This document shows, in pieces, positions 5,803-14,784 of a DNA stretch of 37,561 nucleotides; within the stretch, counting starts at the first letter, position 1; every line of letters starts with the position of its first letter. This stretch comes from a virus: positions 1-37,561 of the IMG/VR virus record IMGVR_UViG_3300050821_001899. One strand, written 5' to 3'. Made by a program: the position numbers and the translations under genes. The notes under the pieces are model-generated. The model made no database searches, was not told the DNA's origin, and saw only the letters and a list, made by a program, of their open reading frames with translations.

Positions 5803-7609
5803 CGCTCACGGCTGGCGCTCGGTCTATAACGAGTTCATCGCCAAATTTGAAATTGACTCCAAAGAATTCGGCCGCACGGCGCTCGATCTTTGGGGCACTC
5901 AACTTTTCGTGCTAGACGAAATTGCCGTCGGCATGGACGAGGGCATAAGATTTTTCGTCGTGCCGAAGGGCCGGCAGTACGGGGTCACCACAGCTATCAT
6001 CCCACTCGATGTGCTTTGGATGTTGATGCACCCCGGTATCGAAGGCGCTTTCATCGGGCACAAGCAGGACGTGATCGAAGTTTGCCGCGCGCAAGTGAAC
6101 GACATCCAGATTCGCTTACCAGAGAGCTACAAAGTCAAATTGAAAACAAACAACAAAGAACGTCTCGAATGGGAATTTCGAGACGGCACAATTTCAACGC
6201 TGAATCTTTTGGTTGCTGGGACAACAGAGCGCCGCACCGATCTCGCCAAGGGCCATGGGCTAACGCTGATCCATGGCAGCGAATGTGGCGAGTGGGGGAG
6301 TGAGACAGCGTTCAACAGCTTGCTGGCGTCGCTCGCTGAACAAAACCCAAACCGCCTGTATATTTTCGAGAGCACTGGCGAGGGCGCCAACAATCTTTTC
6401 GCTCGGCTAACGCGCAAGTCGCTCGACCATCCAGCGCGCAAAGTCATTTTCCCGCCGTGGTGGTTGCAAGACCTCTACCGTCTCGATAAGCGCAGCAAGC
6501 TCTACCGCCACTACATGGCAAACCCAACACTCAGCGACGAGGAGCAGGAAATAGTCCACGCCGCGAAGCGTCGCGGTTACGAACTCGGTCTCGATCAGAT
6601 CGCGTGGTATAGAAAAAAAACCGACGAACAAACGACTACGCAAGACATGCGCAAAAATTACCCGACCGTGATAGAGGATTGTTTCCAGCTCGGCGGCGAC
6701 GCATTCATTCCGGCAAAACCGCTTCGTCTCGCGAAAGAATCCGCCGAGGCCAAAACGTTTGAGGCGTTTCAAGTCAGCGTTGGCGACAACATCTCGACGA
6801 TGAAAATTACCTCACGCGGACTTTGCGTTGACGAGGAGGACGGCCACGCTCGCGGTTGCGACTTGCGCGTATGGGACACGCCGAAGCCTCGCGGCGTTTA
6901 TTCGATTGCGGTTGAGCCGAGCGAAAGCGCCGACAAGGTTGCGAGCGTGCAAGTGCTGCGATGTTTTTCCGACAGCGTTGAGCAAGTCGCGGAGTTCGCG
7001 GCCTACGGCATCGAGCCTTACCATCTCGCATGGGTCACGGCGTATCTCGCGGGTTGGTACAAAAATTGTTGGGTCAACGTCGATCTCGGCGACGGCGGGC
7101 GCGCGGTGTTTCGCGAAATGCAAAATCTGCGCAACCAAGTTTCTCTCGGCGCGATCGGCGGCGGCGACATTTTCGGCGCGATGATTTTTTATCTGTACAA
7201 CCGCATCGACAACGTGAGCGGCGCGTCGAGAACTTGGAATTGGGAGTGGAACACAAACACGACGCTTGAAGCCTTCGCCGATTTCAAGGGAAGCTTTCTC
7301 ACAAACCGATTGCTCATCCACTCCGTGCCGCTCACCGAGGAAATGACGACGCTCGTTGACGAGGGCAACCACATCGGCGGCGACGACGGCGCGGACGACT
7401 CCCGCTGTAGCGCGATGTGCATAGCGATCAGAACTTGGGTTGACCACGTTCGGCTCGGGATGATCGGCGAGAAGCGCACGCGCGAATCCGAAATGTCGCG
7501 CGACGCCGGATCGGCTCCGGCAACCTTCCTCGAAAACATCGTGAACAGTTTTGTCCGGCGGAACGAGCGCGCCGTGAGGGACGAAAACAACGCGGGTTGG
7601 CGTCGCTAA
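5777..7609 (+). CDS. terL: Terminase large subunit (packaging ATPase/nuclease)
   Basis: 610 residues from GTG 5777, with GGAGGAG (5764-5770) six bases upstream. The ATPase half has KGRQYGVTT at residues 64-72 as a Walker-A-like loop (no usual Lys before the Thr pair), LTLIHGSE at 162-169 as Walker B with its Glu, and YIFESTGEG as the coupling motif. The C-terminal nuclease has IAVEPSESADKVA, WVNVDLGDGG and GGDDGADDS as the three acidic motifs. It packs the genome into proheads through the portal. No convincing small subunit is seen nearby. Confidence 0.88.
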   Translation: MRKQPKSPNAHGWRSVYNEFIAKFEIDSKEFGRTALDLWGTQLFVLDEIAVGMDEGIRFFVVPKGRQYGVTTAIIPLDVLWMLMHPGIEGAFIGHKQDVIEVCRAQVNDIQIRLPESYKVKLKTNNKERLEWEFRDGTISTLNLLVAGTTERRTDLAKGHGLTLIHGSECGEWGSETAFNSLLASLAEQNPNRLYIFESTGEGANNLFARLTRKSLDHPARKVIFPPWWLQDLYRLDKRSKLYRHYMANPTLSDEEQEIVHAAKRRGYELGLDQIAWYRKKTDEQTTTQDMRKNYPTVIEDCFQLGGDAFIPAKPLRLAKESAEAKTFEAFQVSVGDNISTMKITSRGLCVDEEDGHARGCDLRVWDTPKPRGVYSIAVEPSESADKVASVQVLRCFSDSVEQVAEFAAYGIEPYHLAWVTAYLAGWYKNCWVNVDLGDGGRAVFREMQNLRNQVSLGAIGGGDIFGAMIFYLYNRIDNVSGASRTWNWEWNTNTTLEAFADFKGSFLTNRLLIHSVPLTEEMTTLVDEGNHIGGDDGADDSRCSAMCIAIRTWVDHVRLGMIGEKRTRESEMSRDAGSAPATFLENIVNSFVRRNERAVRDENNAGWRR

Positions 7610-7632
7610 ATTTTTCGGTTATAGTCGCCCGC

Positions 7633-8154
7633 ATGGCGCTCATCGGCAGAACGTACGAATGCGGCTTAGGCCATCGGTGGAAGGACATCGTTGAGCGCGC
7701 CGCGCCGATGCCGAGCGACTGTCCGATCTGCGACGAACTCGTGCGCGCTGGCGCATCGATCGGCGGCAACAACCCGCCTCCCGACATCACCGAAGCCCCT
7801 GGAGCGCCCGCGATACGCGGCGAGCGCACGAAGGCGGTAACGCGTTTCGAAAGCCACGCGTTCAAGCGCGTCAACTGCGACGACGAGCGAACTTTGCTTG
7901 GCAACCTCAAGGACAATGTTCGTGAGGGCGAGAACTACGCCATCCTCGAAACGCCACGCACGAACGAAACCATGAAAATGATGGTTGAGCAAAACGAGCG
8001 CGCAAAAGCCGTCGGCGCAAATCCAACGCCTTGGGGTTTCCAGCCGGTTGATGGGAACATACTCGCGTCAGCAGGCGGCCCGCAGAATGCGATCGGTCGC
8101 CAGGTCGTTGACATCAAAACCAAGAAAGCAATGCCGAGAGCCGCTGCGAAATGA
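7633..8154 (+). CDS. Zinc-ribbon protein between terminase and portal
   Basis: 173 residues. Start ATG 7633 is chosen because YECGLGHRW follows directly; the TTG at 7597 would overlap the terminase and add an unrelated 12 residues. C-x3-H and CPIC (about residues 11-35) form an FmdB-like zinc ribbon; the rest is low-complexity then charged. The stop overlaps the portal start. Possibly an accessory head or packaging factor; the exact role is unknown. Confidence 0.65.
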   Translation: MALIGRTYECGLGHRWKDIVERAAPMPSDCPICDELVRAGASIGGNNPPPDITEAPGAPAIRGERTKAVTRFESHAFKRVNCDDERTLLGNLKDNVREGENYAILETPRTNETMKMMVEQNERAKAVGANPTPWGFQPVDGNILASAGGPQNAIGRQVVDIKTKKAMPRAAAK

Positions 8155-9818
8155 AACTGCCGACAAGCCAGCCGCGAGATTTTATTCTCGACTTGCGACA
8201 GGTCATGATGGCGAGCATGGCGCAGCGCGCGAAAGATTGCGCGAATTGGGACGCGCTCTACTACACCGGCGCGACCGTCGATAAAAATAATCCGGCCATC
8301 GCGAACATCATCACGAATTTTATCAACACGACGGCGGGCAATCTTTTCTCTCCAGACAATCTTTCGTTCCGCATCGAATACGAACTCAGCACTGACGATG
8401 CCGTGTTGCAGCAGGCGGCACACGCCGCGAGTTTTGTCTCGCGCGAGCTGCGCGAGGTTGACGCGGATTTAGAATTCGGCGACGCGGTTCATCTGGCGCT
8501 TCGCCATGGCAGCGCGTTCGGCCAGCTCGTCTGGGACGGCGAAAATTTCTGTTGTGACGTGATCCAGCAGTCGTCGGTCGGCGTGCTCAACGAAACCGTC
8601 AAAAGTTTGTACGACCAACCGGCGTTCATGGTCAGCTACAGCGTTCCCGCCGAAGAATTTGCGCGCACGGTTTTGAAATTTCGAGGCACGGCGGAGATTG
8701 CAAAAGCATTCGACAACCGCGAAGGCGACGCCGCCGCTGCGATGAACGACGCAACGCGCGTGGTGCTCGGGCTGAATCAGCCAATCTCATCGGGAAGTTC
8801 GTCTCAAGCGGGCTTCGTGAATCTTCTGCCGCGCCCGCCGCACATTCCGTCAGCGCATTCGCGCGGCCGTCACGTCGCCATCGATGCGATCTGGTTGCAC
8901 CAGGACGATGGCCGCTGGGCGACGGTGTACGTCGTCGAAGGAAACGAAACCATCGGGACGGATCAGTGGCGCAATTTCATGGCGCTCGGGCCGAACGGAG
9001 ACGAAAACAAAGAACTCGCGAAGCGCCACCCATATTTTTTGGTCAATCCGAATCCGGTGAAAGGATCATTCTTTGGGCGCAGCGCGATTGCCGATCTTGC
9101 CGAGCCGCAAAACTTCGTGCGCCGTCACGCCGACGGGCTTGATCATATTTTGGACATGCAGGAAGACCCGTCGTATGTCGGCTTTGGTGCGGTCAACACG
9201 CCAGAAATTTACAAGCAGCAACTTCGCTCGCCGGGCGGCTTCGTTCAGGAAACCGGCCCGACGGCGAAGCTTCAACCCTTCGTTCCGCAGATGCCGCAAA
9301 ACATGCTCGAATACATCGAAGCCGCGACGCATTGGGGCGCGCGCGCATCGAACAAACCGCCCGTCGTGTTGGGCCAAGGCGAGCAAGGTGTGCGCGCAGG
9401 AGCGCATGCGGAAACGCTGATGACTGCGGCGTCAGCAGCAGAGCGGCGGCCAGCGTTGCGCACGGTTCGTCAAGCGGGCGACATGGGCGATCTGGCGTTG
9501 CACATTTTGCGTGTGAAGGATGCGACTTCGTTGTCGGACGGACAGGGCGGCACGTTCCAGCTTGAAAGTTTGCCGTCAGGATTTCACGTCTACTGCAACG
9601 GCCACACGGCCTCGCCGATCTTCGTCGCCGAATATCGCGGCATGGTCGATGAACTCATACGCGCAGGCGCGATCGGCCCCGAGCAATATCTCGATTTGCT
9701 CAACCCGATTGGGTACGACATGCTGCAAAACGCGTTGAAGAAACGCGAAGCGCAGCAAGCAAAACTCATCGCCGAGCATCCCGAACTCATCACGAAATTT
9801 GCGGGCAAAAAACGGTGA
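8151..9818 (+). CDS. Portal (head-tail connector) protein
   Basis: 555 residues, typical for a podovirus-type portal. The N-terminal region has AKDCANWDALYYTGATVDKNNPAI-type sequence followed by a long helical clip/wing section and an acidic, Gln-rich C-terminal tail. Twelve copies form the ring through which the terminase pumps DNA and to which the adaptor binds. It directly follows the terminase and zinc-ribbon genes, with an ATGA overlap. Assignment rests on family pattern, size and position. Confidence 0.78.
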   Translation: MKLPTSQPRDFILDLRQVMMASMAQRAKDCANWDALYYTGATVDKNNPAIANIITNFINTTAGNLFSPDNLSFRIEYELSTDDAVLQQAAHAASFVSRELREVDADLEFGDAVHLALRHGSAFGQLVWDGENFCCDVIQQSSVGVLNETVKSLYDQPAFMVSYSVPAEEFARTVLKFRGTAEIAKAFDNREGDAAAAMNDATRVVLGLNQPISSGSSSQAGFVNLLPRPPHIPSAHSRGRHVAIDAIWLHQDDGRWATVYVVEGNETIGTDQWRNFMALGPNGDENKELAKRHPYFLVNPNPVKGSFFGRSAIADLAEPQNFVRRHADGLDHILDMQEDPSYVGFGAVNTPEIYKQQLRSPGGFVQETGPTAKLQPFVPQMPQNMLEYIEAATHWGARASNKPPVVLGQGEQGVRAGAHAETLMTAASAAERRPALRTVRQAGDMGDLALHILRVKDATSLSDGQGGTFQLESLPSGFHVYCNGHTASPIFVAEYRGMVDELIRAGAIGPEQYLDLLNPIGYDMLQNALKKREAQQAKLIAEHPELITKFAGKKR

Positions 9819-9831
9819 GTGCGACAACCTA

Positions 9832-9861
9832 TTGACAGCCAACAACCGTTGGGCGCAATAT
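9832..9861 (+). promoter_or_regulatory. Promoter candidate before head genes
   Basis: TTGACA (9832-9837) with CAATAT (9856-9861), 18-base spacer. It lies in the 196-base gap between the portal and head genes, where an internal promoter for late genes would make sense. The -10 is weak. Confidence 0.35.
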
Positions 9862-9901
9862 CTCGCCGATTGGTTTCAACTTTCACACAAGGGAGATCAT
9901 C

Positions 9902-9949
9902 ATGAACTCACGTGATCGTCGCGGCAAAAAGCGCGGCAAGCGCCGGTAG
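9902..9949 (+). CDS. Possible 15-residue basic peptide
   Basis: ATG 9902 is preceded by AAGGGAGA with ideal spacing and encodes MNSRDRRGKKRGKRR before TAG. It is too short to be sure of. The strong ribosome-binding site with nothing else using it is the only support; it may be a leader peptide or a remnant. Confidence 0.3.
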   Translation: MNSRDRRGKKRGKRR

Positions 9950-10014
9950 CCTTCGGTCAGTGGGGCGAGCGCGGCCAGTCTAAACCCGTTCCCGCCCCAC
10001 TTCCCGTTTTGAAC

Positions 10015-10383
10015 ATGCCTGCACCAGGACCACTCACAAGCCCGACAGCGAACACAGGCGCACACGCGCAGGGTTCGCTGTTTGTGTCTCAGGGGCTCGA
10101 CGCTTTCAAAAAAGCGATTGCGATGCTCGATCCGACATCGCCTCTCGGCCAAGCGGTGCTCGATGCGCTGAAAAAAATCGGCAAGCACGCTGGCAACCCA
10201 CCCGCCGAAACCCAGCAGAACAGTTTGCAAAACCAGCTCATGGAAGCCAAGCGCAACGCGATGCAACGCCTGGAGGCGCAACGGATGCAGCAACCCGGCT
10301 TGGGCGGGAATGCTGCTGCTCCGGGCGCGGCTGCACCTGGCCCCCTGGGCGCAGCCGCGCCACCCTCACCAATGGCCGCATAG
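10015..10383 (+). CDS. Pro/Ala-rich head-region protein
   Basis: 122 residues from ATG 10015. Helical core (GLDAFKKAIAMLDPTSPLG, then a Gln/Arg-rich coiled segment) with a Gly/Ala/Pro tail after residue 90. It sits between portal and scaffold genes, where small assembly or minor head proteins are usual. No family recognised. Confidence 0.6.
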   Translation: MPAPGPLTSPTANTGAHAQGSLFVSQGLDAFKKAIAMLDPTSPLGQAVLDALKKIGKHAGNPPAETQQNSLQNQLMEAKRNAMQRLEAQRMQQPGLGGNAAAPGAAAPGPLGAAAPPSPMAA

Positions 10384-10392
10384 GAGATCACC

Positions 10393-10593
10393 ATGGCAAA
10401 ATTACCAGGACCGACGATGGACGAAGTACCGGGCATGCGCCCCGCGCCTGGGATCACGCGCGTCAATCTCGAAAAGGGCGACTACGGCGCAGGCGGCGTT
10501 TCCGTCCCCGAGAAATTGGCGAACGAGGGAATGGACACCGCCTATCCGACCGAGGGCCGCAGGCGCTCGCTCAACGGCCCGAACAACAGGTAG
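10393..10593 (+). CDS. Hypothetical 66-residue head-region protein
   Basis: ATG 10393 with TAGGAGA upstream. Short, Gly/Pro-rich and without strong secondary-structure pattern (GDYGAGGVSVPEKL). Probably a minor head component by position; function not recognised. Confidence 0.6.
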   Translation: MAKLPGPTMDEVPGMRPAPGITRVNLEKGDYGAGGVSVPEKLANEGMDTAYPTEGRRRSLNGPNNR

Positions 10594-10599
10594 AGCGCG

Positions 10600-11190
10600 A
10601 TGGCCGACGAGCTCGCCAATCTCTCGCCGCAAGCGCAAGCGACACTCCGCGCGGGCTTGCTGATGCAGCAAATTTTGCGCGACGCCGACGCGGCGAAAGC
10701 GCTTCAGCCGATTGTCGAGAAAGCGGCGAAGGCGGCGAATCCGGCGTATCAAACCGTCGAGGATGTCGCCGCGCCGATCGTCGAACGCGTGCGCAAGGAA
10801 TTCACCGAGGAGCTTGCGAAGCGCGACAAGAAAACCGCCGATGAACGCGCCGTGGCTGATTTGCAAACGCAAATCTCGATCGCGAAGGACACGGACGGGC
10901 TCACCGATGAAGGTATCGCCAACATCCTGAAGCAGATGCAGGACAAGGGCGTCGGCGATTTCGAAATCGCGAAAAAAGCCTATCTGCACGACCGGCCGTC
11001 GCCGTCGTCAACGCCCGGCACATCGTCGGACCAGATGCACTGGAACGCCTACGAGACGATGGCCGCTGGCGATCAAAAGCCGTTTTTCTTTCCCGAGGGC
11101 ATGCCGTCGATTTCGGATCGCCCGGAAGTGTGGGAGCGCGAGACGGCGATCAAATATCTCAACGGGCAAGTTGAGCTGCCAACATCTTAG
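10600..11190 (+). CDS. Putative scaffolding protein
   Basis: 196 residues, strongly helical and charged (QPIVEKAAKAANPAYQTV, VRKEFTEELAKRDKK, VADLQTQISIAKDT), ending in a Pro/Ser-rich linker and a compact C-terminus. Scaffolding proteins are usually encoded just before the major capsid gene and have this composition; here only the HNH gene separates them. Position and composition support the call; no direct motif does. Confidence 0.55.
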   Translation: MADELANLSPQAQATLRAGLLMQQILRDADAAKALQPIVEKAAKAANPAYQTVEDVAAPIVERVRKEFTEELAKRDKKTADERAVADLQTQISIAKDTDGLTDEGIANILKQMQDKGVGDFEIAKKAYLHDRPSPSSTPGTSSDQMHWNAYETMAAGDQKPFFFPEGMPSISDRPEVWERETAIKYLNGQVELPTS

Positions 11191-11213
11191 GCCGAAACGT
11201 TTCGGGGAATTTT

Positions 11214-11768
11214 GTGGTTAAAGTGTGCGAACAATGCGGAACTGGATTTCAGCCGTATCACAAGCGGCAGACGGCCAAGTTTTGTTCGCGCGAATGCTAT
11301 TTCCTGTCCAAGCGCACAGAAGGCGGCGCGGTGTGCAAAGGGTGCGGAAAGTGGTTTTCATTTAGGATCAGGTCGCGCGGCAAGGTGAAAACTGAATTCT
11401 GCAACCGGCTTTGCGCCGAGAAGAATGGCGGCCGGCGGCGGCGTATCGGGTTTATCGACAAGGCCGGTTATCGCATTATTAGCGCTGATGACCGGCTCGG
11501 TACCCGTCGTGGCGTTGCCGAACATCGGTTCGTCATGGAACAATTTCTGGGACGGCGCCTCGCGCCGCATGAAACTGTGCATCACAAAAACGGCGTTCGC
11601 ACGGATAATCGTCTAGAAAATCTCGAATTGTTTTCGTCGCGCCATGGTCGCGGGCAAGCGGTCGGGGACAAACTTGAATTTGCCCGGAGTATTCTTACCG
11701 AATATGGGCAATCCCATCACGTCTTTCAGGCGTCAGAAGTGATTGCCGGTATCTCAGGGCTAATTTAG
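11214..11768 (+). CDS. HNH endonuclease with N-terminal zinc ribbons
   Basis: 184 residues from GTG 11214 (GGGGA at 11203-11207). Two CxxC...C pairs (residues about 5-30 and 42-68) form zinc fingers; the HNH core is HETVHHKNGVRTDNRLENLE, with AEHRFVMEQ before it. Such free-standing HNH enzymes nick or cut DNA at specific sites and may spread like homing endonucleases. It sits between scaffold and capsid genes, an insertion typical of mobile HNH genes. Confidence 0.88.
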   Translation: MVKVCEQCGTGFQPYHKRQTAKFCSRECYFLSKRTEGGAVCKGCGKWFSFRIRSRGKVKTEFCNRLCAEKNGGRRRRIGFIDKAGYRIISADDRLGTRRGVAEHRFVMEQFLGRRLAPHETVHHKNGVRTDNRLENLELFSSRHGRGQAVGDKLEFARSILTEYGQSHHVFQASEVIAGISGLI

Positions 11769-11780
11769 AGGAGTTCTAAA

Positions 11781-12884
11781 GTGCCATTACTCAACAGCGG
11801 CATCATCCCGGTCGGAGGAACAAATACCCCCGGCGCAGAACTACAAAACACCGTGCGACGCATTTTTACGCCGTCGCTGTTCGTGCAAATCGGCAAGGCT
11901 TCCCCGACGCTCGCGCTCCTGATGCGCTCTGCGCGCGTGGCGCGCGGCGGTGTGTCGCCGGTCACATTCAGTCTCCAGACTGCCGCGATGGTGTCGGGAA
12001 ATTGGGCAGGGTATTTGGGCAACTTCACCGCGCCGCAACCAATCCCCGGCATCAATGCGAACGCCGAATTCAACCAGTGCATGTTCCTGATGCCGATCCC
12101 GTATCTGTTCACCGAGCGCGCGATCACCGAGAAAGCCAAGATCGTCGATATTCTCGCCGCTCGCATGTCCGACGCGCGGCGCTTCTTCGTCGATTCGATC
12201 AGCAACGGGCTGACGATCGGTGCCACGACGTACTCGACCGGGCTTTTCGCCGCGAACAACGCAACCTATCCGCTCGCGATCTCGACGCTCGCCGACGCTT
12301 ACGACGACGACACGAACGTCACGACATACGGCAACGTCTCGCGCGCAACCGCGAGCTACCCGACATGGCGCGCGTCGTACCTCTCAAGCGCGGGCGCGAT
12401 CGACACGCGCAAATCGATGTATTCGAAGATCATCCAGATTGCCACGGCCGGCATCGGCAACGTCACCGTCGCGAACGGCGGCCCCGGCGGCGGCGGTGAA
12501 GCGCCCGACATCGTGATCATGTCGCCCGGAGATTGGGTGACGCTCGAACAGGACTACCAGACGAACGAGACATTTTTCATCACGCCCGGCTCGCAATTCG
12601 GGAAAGACCAGTTCGTCAATTCCGGATTTGCCGCGCTGCGTCTCGGACAAACGCAAATCTTTTTCGATCAGTATTGCCCGAGCGGCACGGCCTTCGTCAT
12701 CAACAGCAAATATCTCGCGCTGTTCCTGAACGAGCTTGCGCCGTTCGCGTTCACGGGCTGGGAATCGACCGTCCCGGTCAATCAACTCGGCTGGGTCGGC
12801 GTGATCTGCGTGCTCATGACGCTCGCTTGCGCGATGCCGCGAAGCGGCGGCCAGCTCGTTGGCATCACCGGCGCAGCGTTCTAA
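11781..12884 (+). CDS. Major capsid protein
   Basis: 367 residues from GTG 11781 with GAGGAG upstream. The sequence is long, neutral, beta-rich and repetitive in Ser/Thr/Ala (AELQNTVRRIFTPSLF, WAGYLGNFTAP, NSKYLALFLNELAPF), with a helical spine region near residues 105-145. Size and location after the scaffold fit an HK97-fold capsid subunit. No enzymatic motif is present. High copy would be expected in virions. Confidence 0.75.
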   Translation: MPLLNSGIIPVGGTNTPGAELQNTVRRIFTPSLFVQIGKASPTLALLMRSARVARGGVSPVTFSLQTAAMVSGNWAGYLGNFTAPQPIPGINANAEFNQCMFLMPIPYLFTERAITEKAKIVDILAARMSDARRFFVDSISNGLTIGATTYSTGLFAANNATYPLAISTLADAYDDDTNVTTYGNVSRATASYPTWRASYLSSAGAIDTRKSMYSKIIQIATAGIGNVTVANGGPGGGGEAPDIVIMSPGDWVTLEQDYQTNETFFITPGSQFGKDQFVNSGFAALRLGQTQIFFDQYCPSGTAFVINSKYLALFLNELAPFAFTGWESTVPVNQLGWVGVICVLMTLACAMPRSGGQLVGITGAAF

Positions 12885-12899
12885 GGGGAGATAGCAAAC

Positions 12900-13208
12900 A
12901 TGCCATTGGAAATCTTCCCCTCGTCGCCCGGTACGTTCGGCGGAACGACATCACCCGTCGCAACCGAGCAAACCACCACGAGCAAGGCGACGTTTTCGAC
13001 GGTGCTGACGCCGCCAGGTCTGTACATGATCATCAACGGCGGGCACAACACCGCGCGGTATTCACCCGACAGCGGCGTCACGCGCCGCACGGTTATCGCC
13101 GCAAGCTCGGGCGGGCTGATCTGGTCCGATGGCCAGAACATGGACATCTACAACGACGCCACGGGCGGCTCGACCAGCAACTACGCGCTGATCCTCGGCG
13201 TTTCGTAA
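12900..13208 (+). CDS. Small beta-rich head protein (possible decoration)
   Basis: 102 residues from ATG 12900, ribosome-binding site GGGGAGA at 12884-12890. Thr/Ser/Gly-rich with alternating strands (LYMIINGGHNTARYSP, VIAASSGGLIWSDG). It follows the capsid gene and resembles small decoration or cement proteins in size and composition; a minor virion protein is also possible. Confidence 0.6.
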   Translation: MPLEIFPSSPGTFGGTTSPVATEQTTTSKATFSTVLTPPGLYMIINGGHNTARYSPDSGVTRRTVIAASSGGLIWSDGQNMDIYNDATGGSTSNYALILGVS

Positions 13209-13225
13209 ACCCGACGGGAGAAGCG

Positions 13226-13903
13226 ATGGACGCACGCGCAGAAAGCCGGTCGCGGTCGCTTCTCGTTGCCACGGTATCGGGCCGCGATCCGAAGTGGCCA
13301 TATCCGCAGTGCCTCGCCGAAATGATCGCGATGACGCGACGTTTCGATGGCACCCAATTCGAATCCGAGATATATTCTGCCGTCGATCAGGGGCGCTGCA
13401 GGCTCGCTCGCAAAGCCATCAAAAAGGGCTTTTCCCACATCCTGTTCATCGATGATGATCACTATTTTCCTTTCGACACCGCCGATGCGTTGCTCGCGCA
13501 CAACAAGCCGATCGTCGCGGCAAATTACACGTCACGCTCCGATCCTATACGTCCCTTGAGCCTTCGCGACGGCAAGCGCCTTTACAGCAAGGGCCGCTCG
13601 GGTCTTGAGCGTGTGGACCAGGCGCCGGGCGGGGTGATGATGATTGAAACCCGCGTGTTCGAGGCACTCGCGTTCCCGTGGTTCAAAACTGAATGGATTG
13701 GTCCAAAGGAAGAGGACTGGCAGAGCGACGATTATTATTTCTGCGACAAGGCGCGCGCGGCTGGCTTCGAGATTTTCATTGACCACGATTTGAGCCAAGA
13801 AATCGGCCATGTCGGCGAGCACGCTTTCAATCATGGAATGCTACATGAACCGGAATCGACCGACATCATGGAGCTTGCGCGGGAGATGCTGTCTTGTCTT
13901 TGA
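13226..13903 (+). CDS. GT-A type glycosyltransferase
   Basis: 225 residues from ATG 13226 (GGGAG six bases upstream); the long frame to the left is a shadow of other genes. The fold begins LLVATVSGRDPKWP; the metal-binding DxD is DDD at residues 76-78 in ILFIDDDHYFP. EDWQSDDYYFC and HVGEH near the end match the acceptor/metal region of family-2-like phage enzymes. It would transfer a sugar from a nucleotide donor, perhaps to a virion protein or to host surface glycans. It leads the carbohydrate cassette. Confidence 0.78.
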   Translation: MDARAESRSRSLLVATVSGRDPKWPYPQCLAEMIAMTRRFDGTQFESEIYSAVDQGRCRLARKAIKKGFSHILFIDDDHYFPFDTADALLAHNKPIVAANYTSRSDPIRPLSLRDGKRLYSKGRSGLERVDQAPGGVMMIETRVFEALAFPWFKTEWIGPKEEDWQSDDYYFCDKARAAGFEIFIDHDLSQEIGHVGEHAFNHGMLHEPESTDIMELAREMLSCL

Positions 13904-14784
13904 CCATCAATCTCGCGACGCGCGGCCGGCCTGAACTGCTCATCGATACAGTCGCTCGGACGCTGCCCAATATCGCGCGCGACGACACCGTGTTTATGAT
14001 TTCTGTGGACCGAGACGACCTTAAAACGATTCGGGCTCTGCACGATTTGCCGCGCGACAAGCGCATCATGCCGATTGTGCTTGATCGTGAGGATTCATTC
14101 GGCGGAAAATTCAACCGCGCGCTCATCTATGCGCCCGCCGATGTTTACACGGCGATGGTCGATTACGCGCCGCATGTGACGCCGGCATTCGATCAGAAAA
14201 TTCTCGACGCGGCGGCGGTGTTCCCCGACAACATCGGCGTCGTTTACAACCGCCTGATCTGCGCATCGCTGCCCGCCATCAACGGCATCACGGCTGGGCT
14301 CGCCAAGCACATGGGCTATCTCTACCCGACGTATTTTCCGTTCTCGTTCGTCGATTTGTGGATGGACGACATTGTGCGGCTGATCGACAGGATTTCGTTT
14401 GCCGATGTCATTATCGATCGCGCGAAGCGCGAGCCGACAATGGGGCGCCGCGACGTGAAGTTTTGGGGCGTGCTTCTCGACTTGTTGATGTATGAACGTC
14501 TCGACATTGCGCGGCGTGTTCTCAATGCGCCGGAAAATCGCGATCCGCCTTGGCGCAAGGAATTGGCAGAGCGTCGGTTTCAGATGGTTGTTGACCGCTC
14601 GCAAATGGTCAGCGCCGCTAGTCGTCAGAACGCGGCATGGAACGATCGCTACGCAGCGTTTGAGAGCGCCGAAGAGGAGGAGCGCTATAACCGCATCAAG
14701 GCGAAGGGTGACAAGTTGATGCGAGAACTTTACGACAAAGAAATTGCGCGGCGATCTGCGCCAGAAATGGTTTCGGCAAAATGA
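13894..14784 (+). CDS. Glycosyltransferase-like protein, DxD altered
   Basis: 296 residues from TTG 13894 with GGGAG upstream. The N-terminal SLTINLATRGRPELLIDTVA and FMISVDRDD pattern is that of family-2-like glycosyltransferases, but where a DxD is expected it reads VDYAPHV (D90). The C-terminal half is helical (about 200-296). It may be an inactive partner, use a different metal site or act on another donor. It is coupled to the previous transferase and to the esterase. Confidence 0.65.
   Translation: MSLTINLATRGRPELLIDTVARTLPNIARDDTVFMISVDRDDLKTIRALHDLPRDKRIMPIVLDREDSFGGKFNRALIYAPADVYTAMVDYAPHVTPAFDQKILDAAAVFPDNIGVVYNRLICASLPAINGITAGLAKHMGYLYPTYFPFSFVDLWMDDIVRLIDRISFADVIIDRAKREPTMGRRDVKFWGVLLDLLMYERLDIARRVLNAPENRDPPWRKELAERRFQMVVDRSQMVSAASRQNAAWNDRYAAFESAEEEERYNRIKAKGDKLMRELYDKEIARRSAPEMVSAK

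Noticed and set aside
6812-7447. 211-codon minus-strand frame in the terminase nuclease region
   Set aside because: Opposite a strongly supported terminase domain with conserved acidic motifs.
12533-13225. Long extension of the glycosyltransferase frame to the left
   Set aside because: It overlaps the capsid and small head genes in another frame and has Arg-rich shadow composition; ATG 13226 has a ribosome-binding site.
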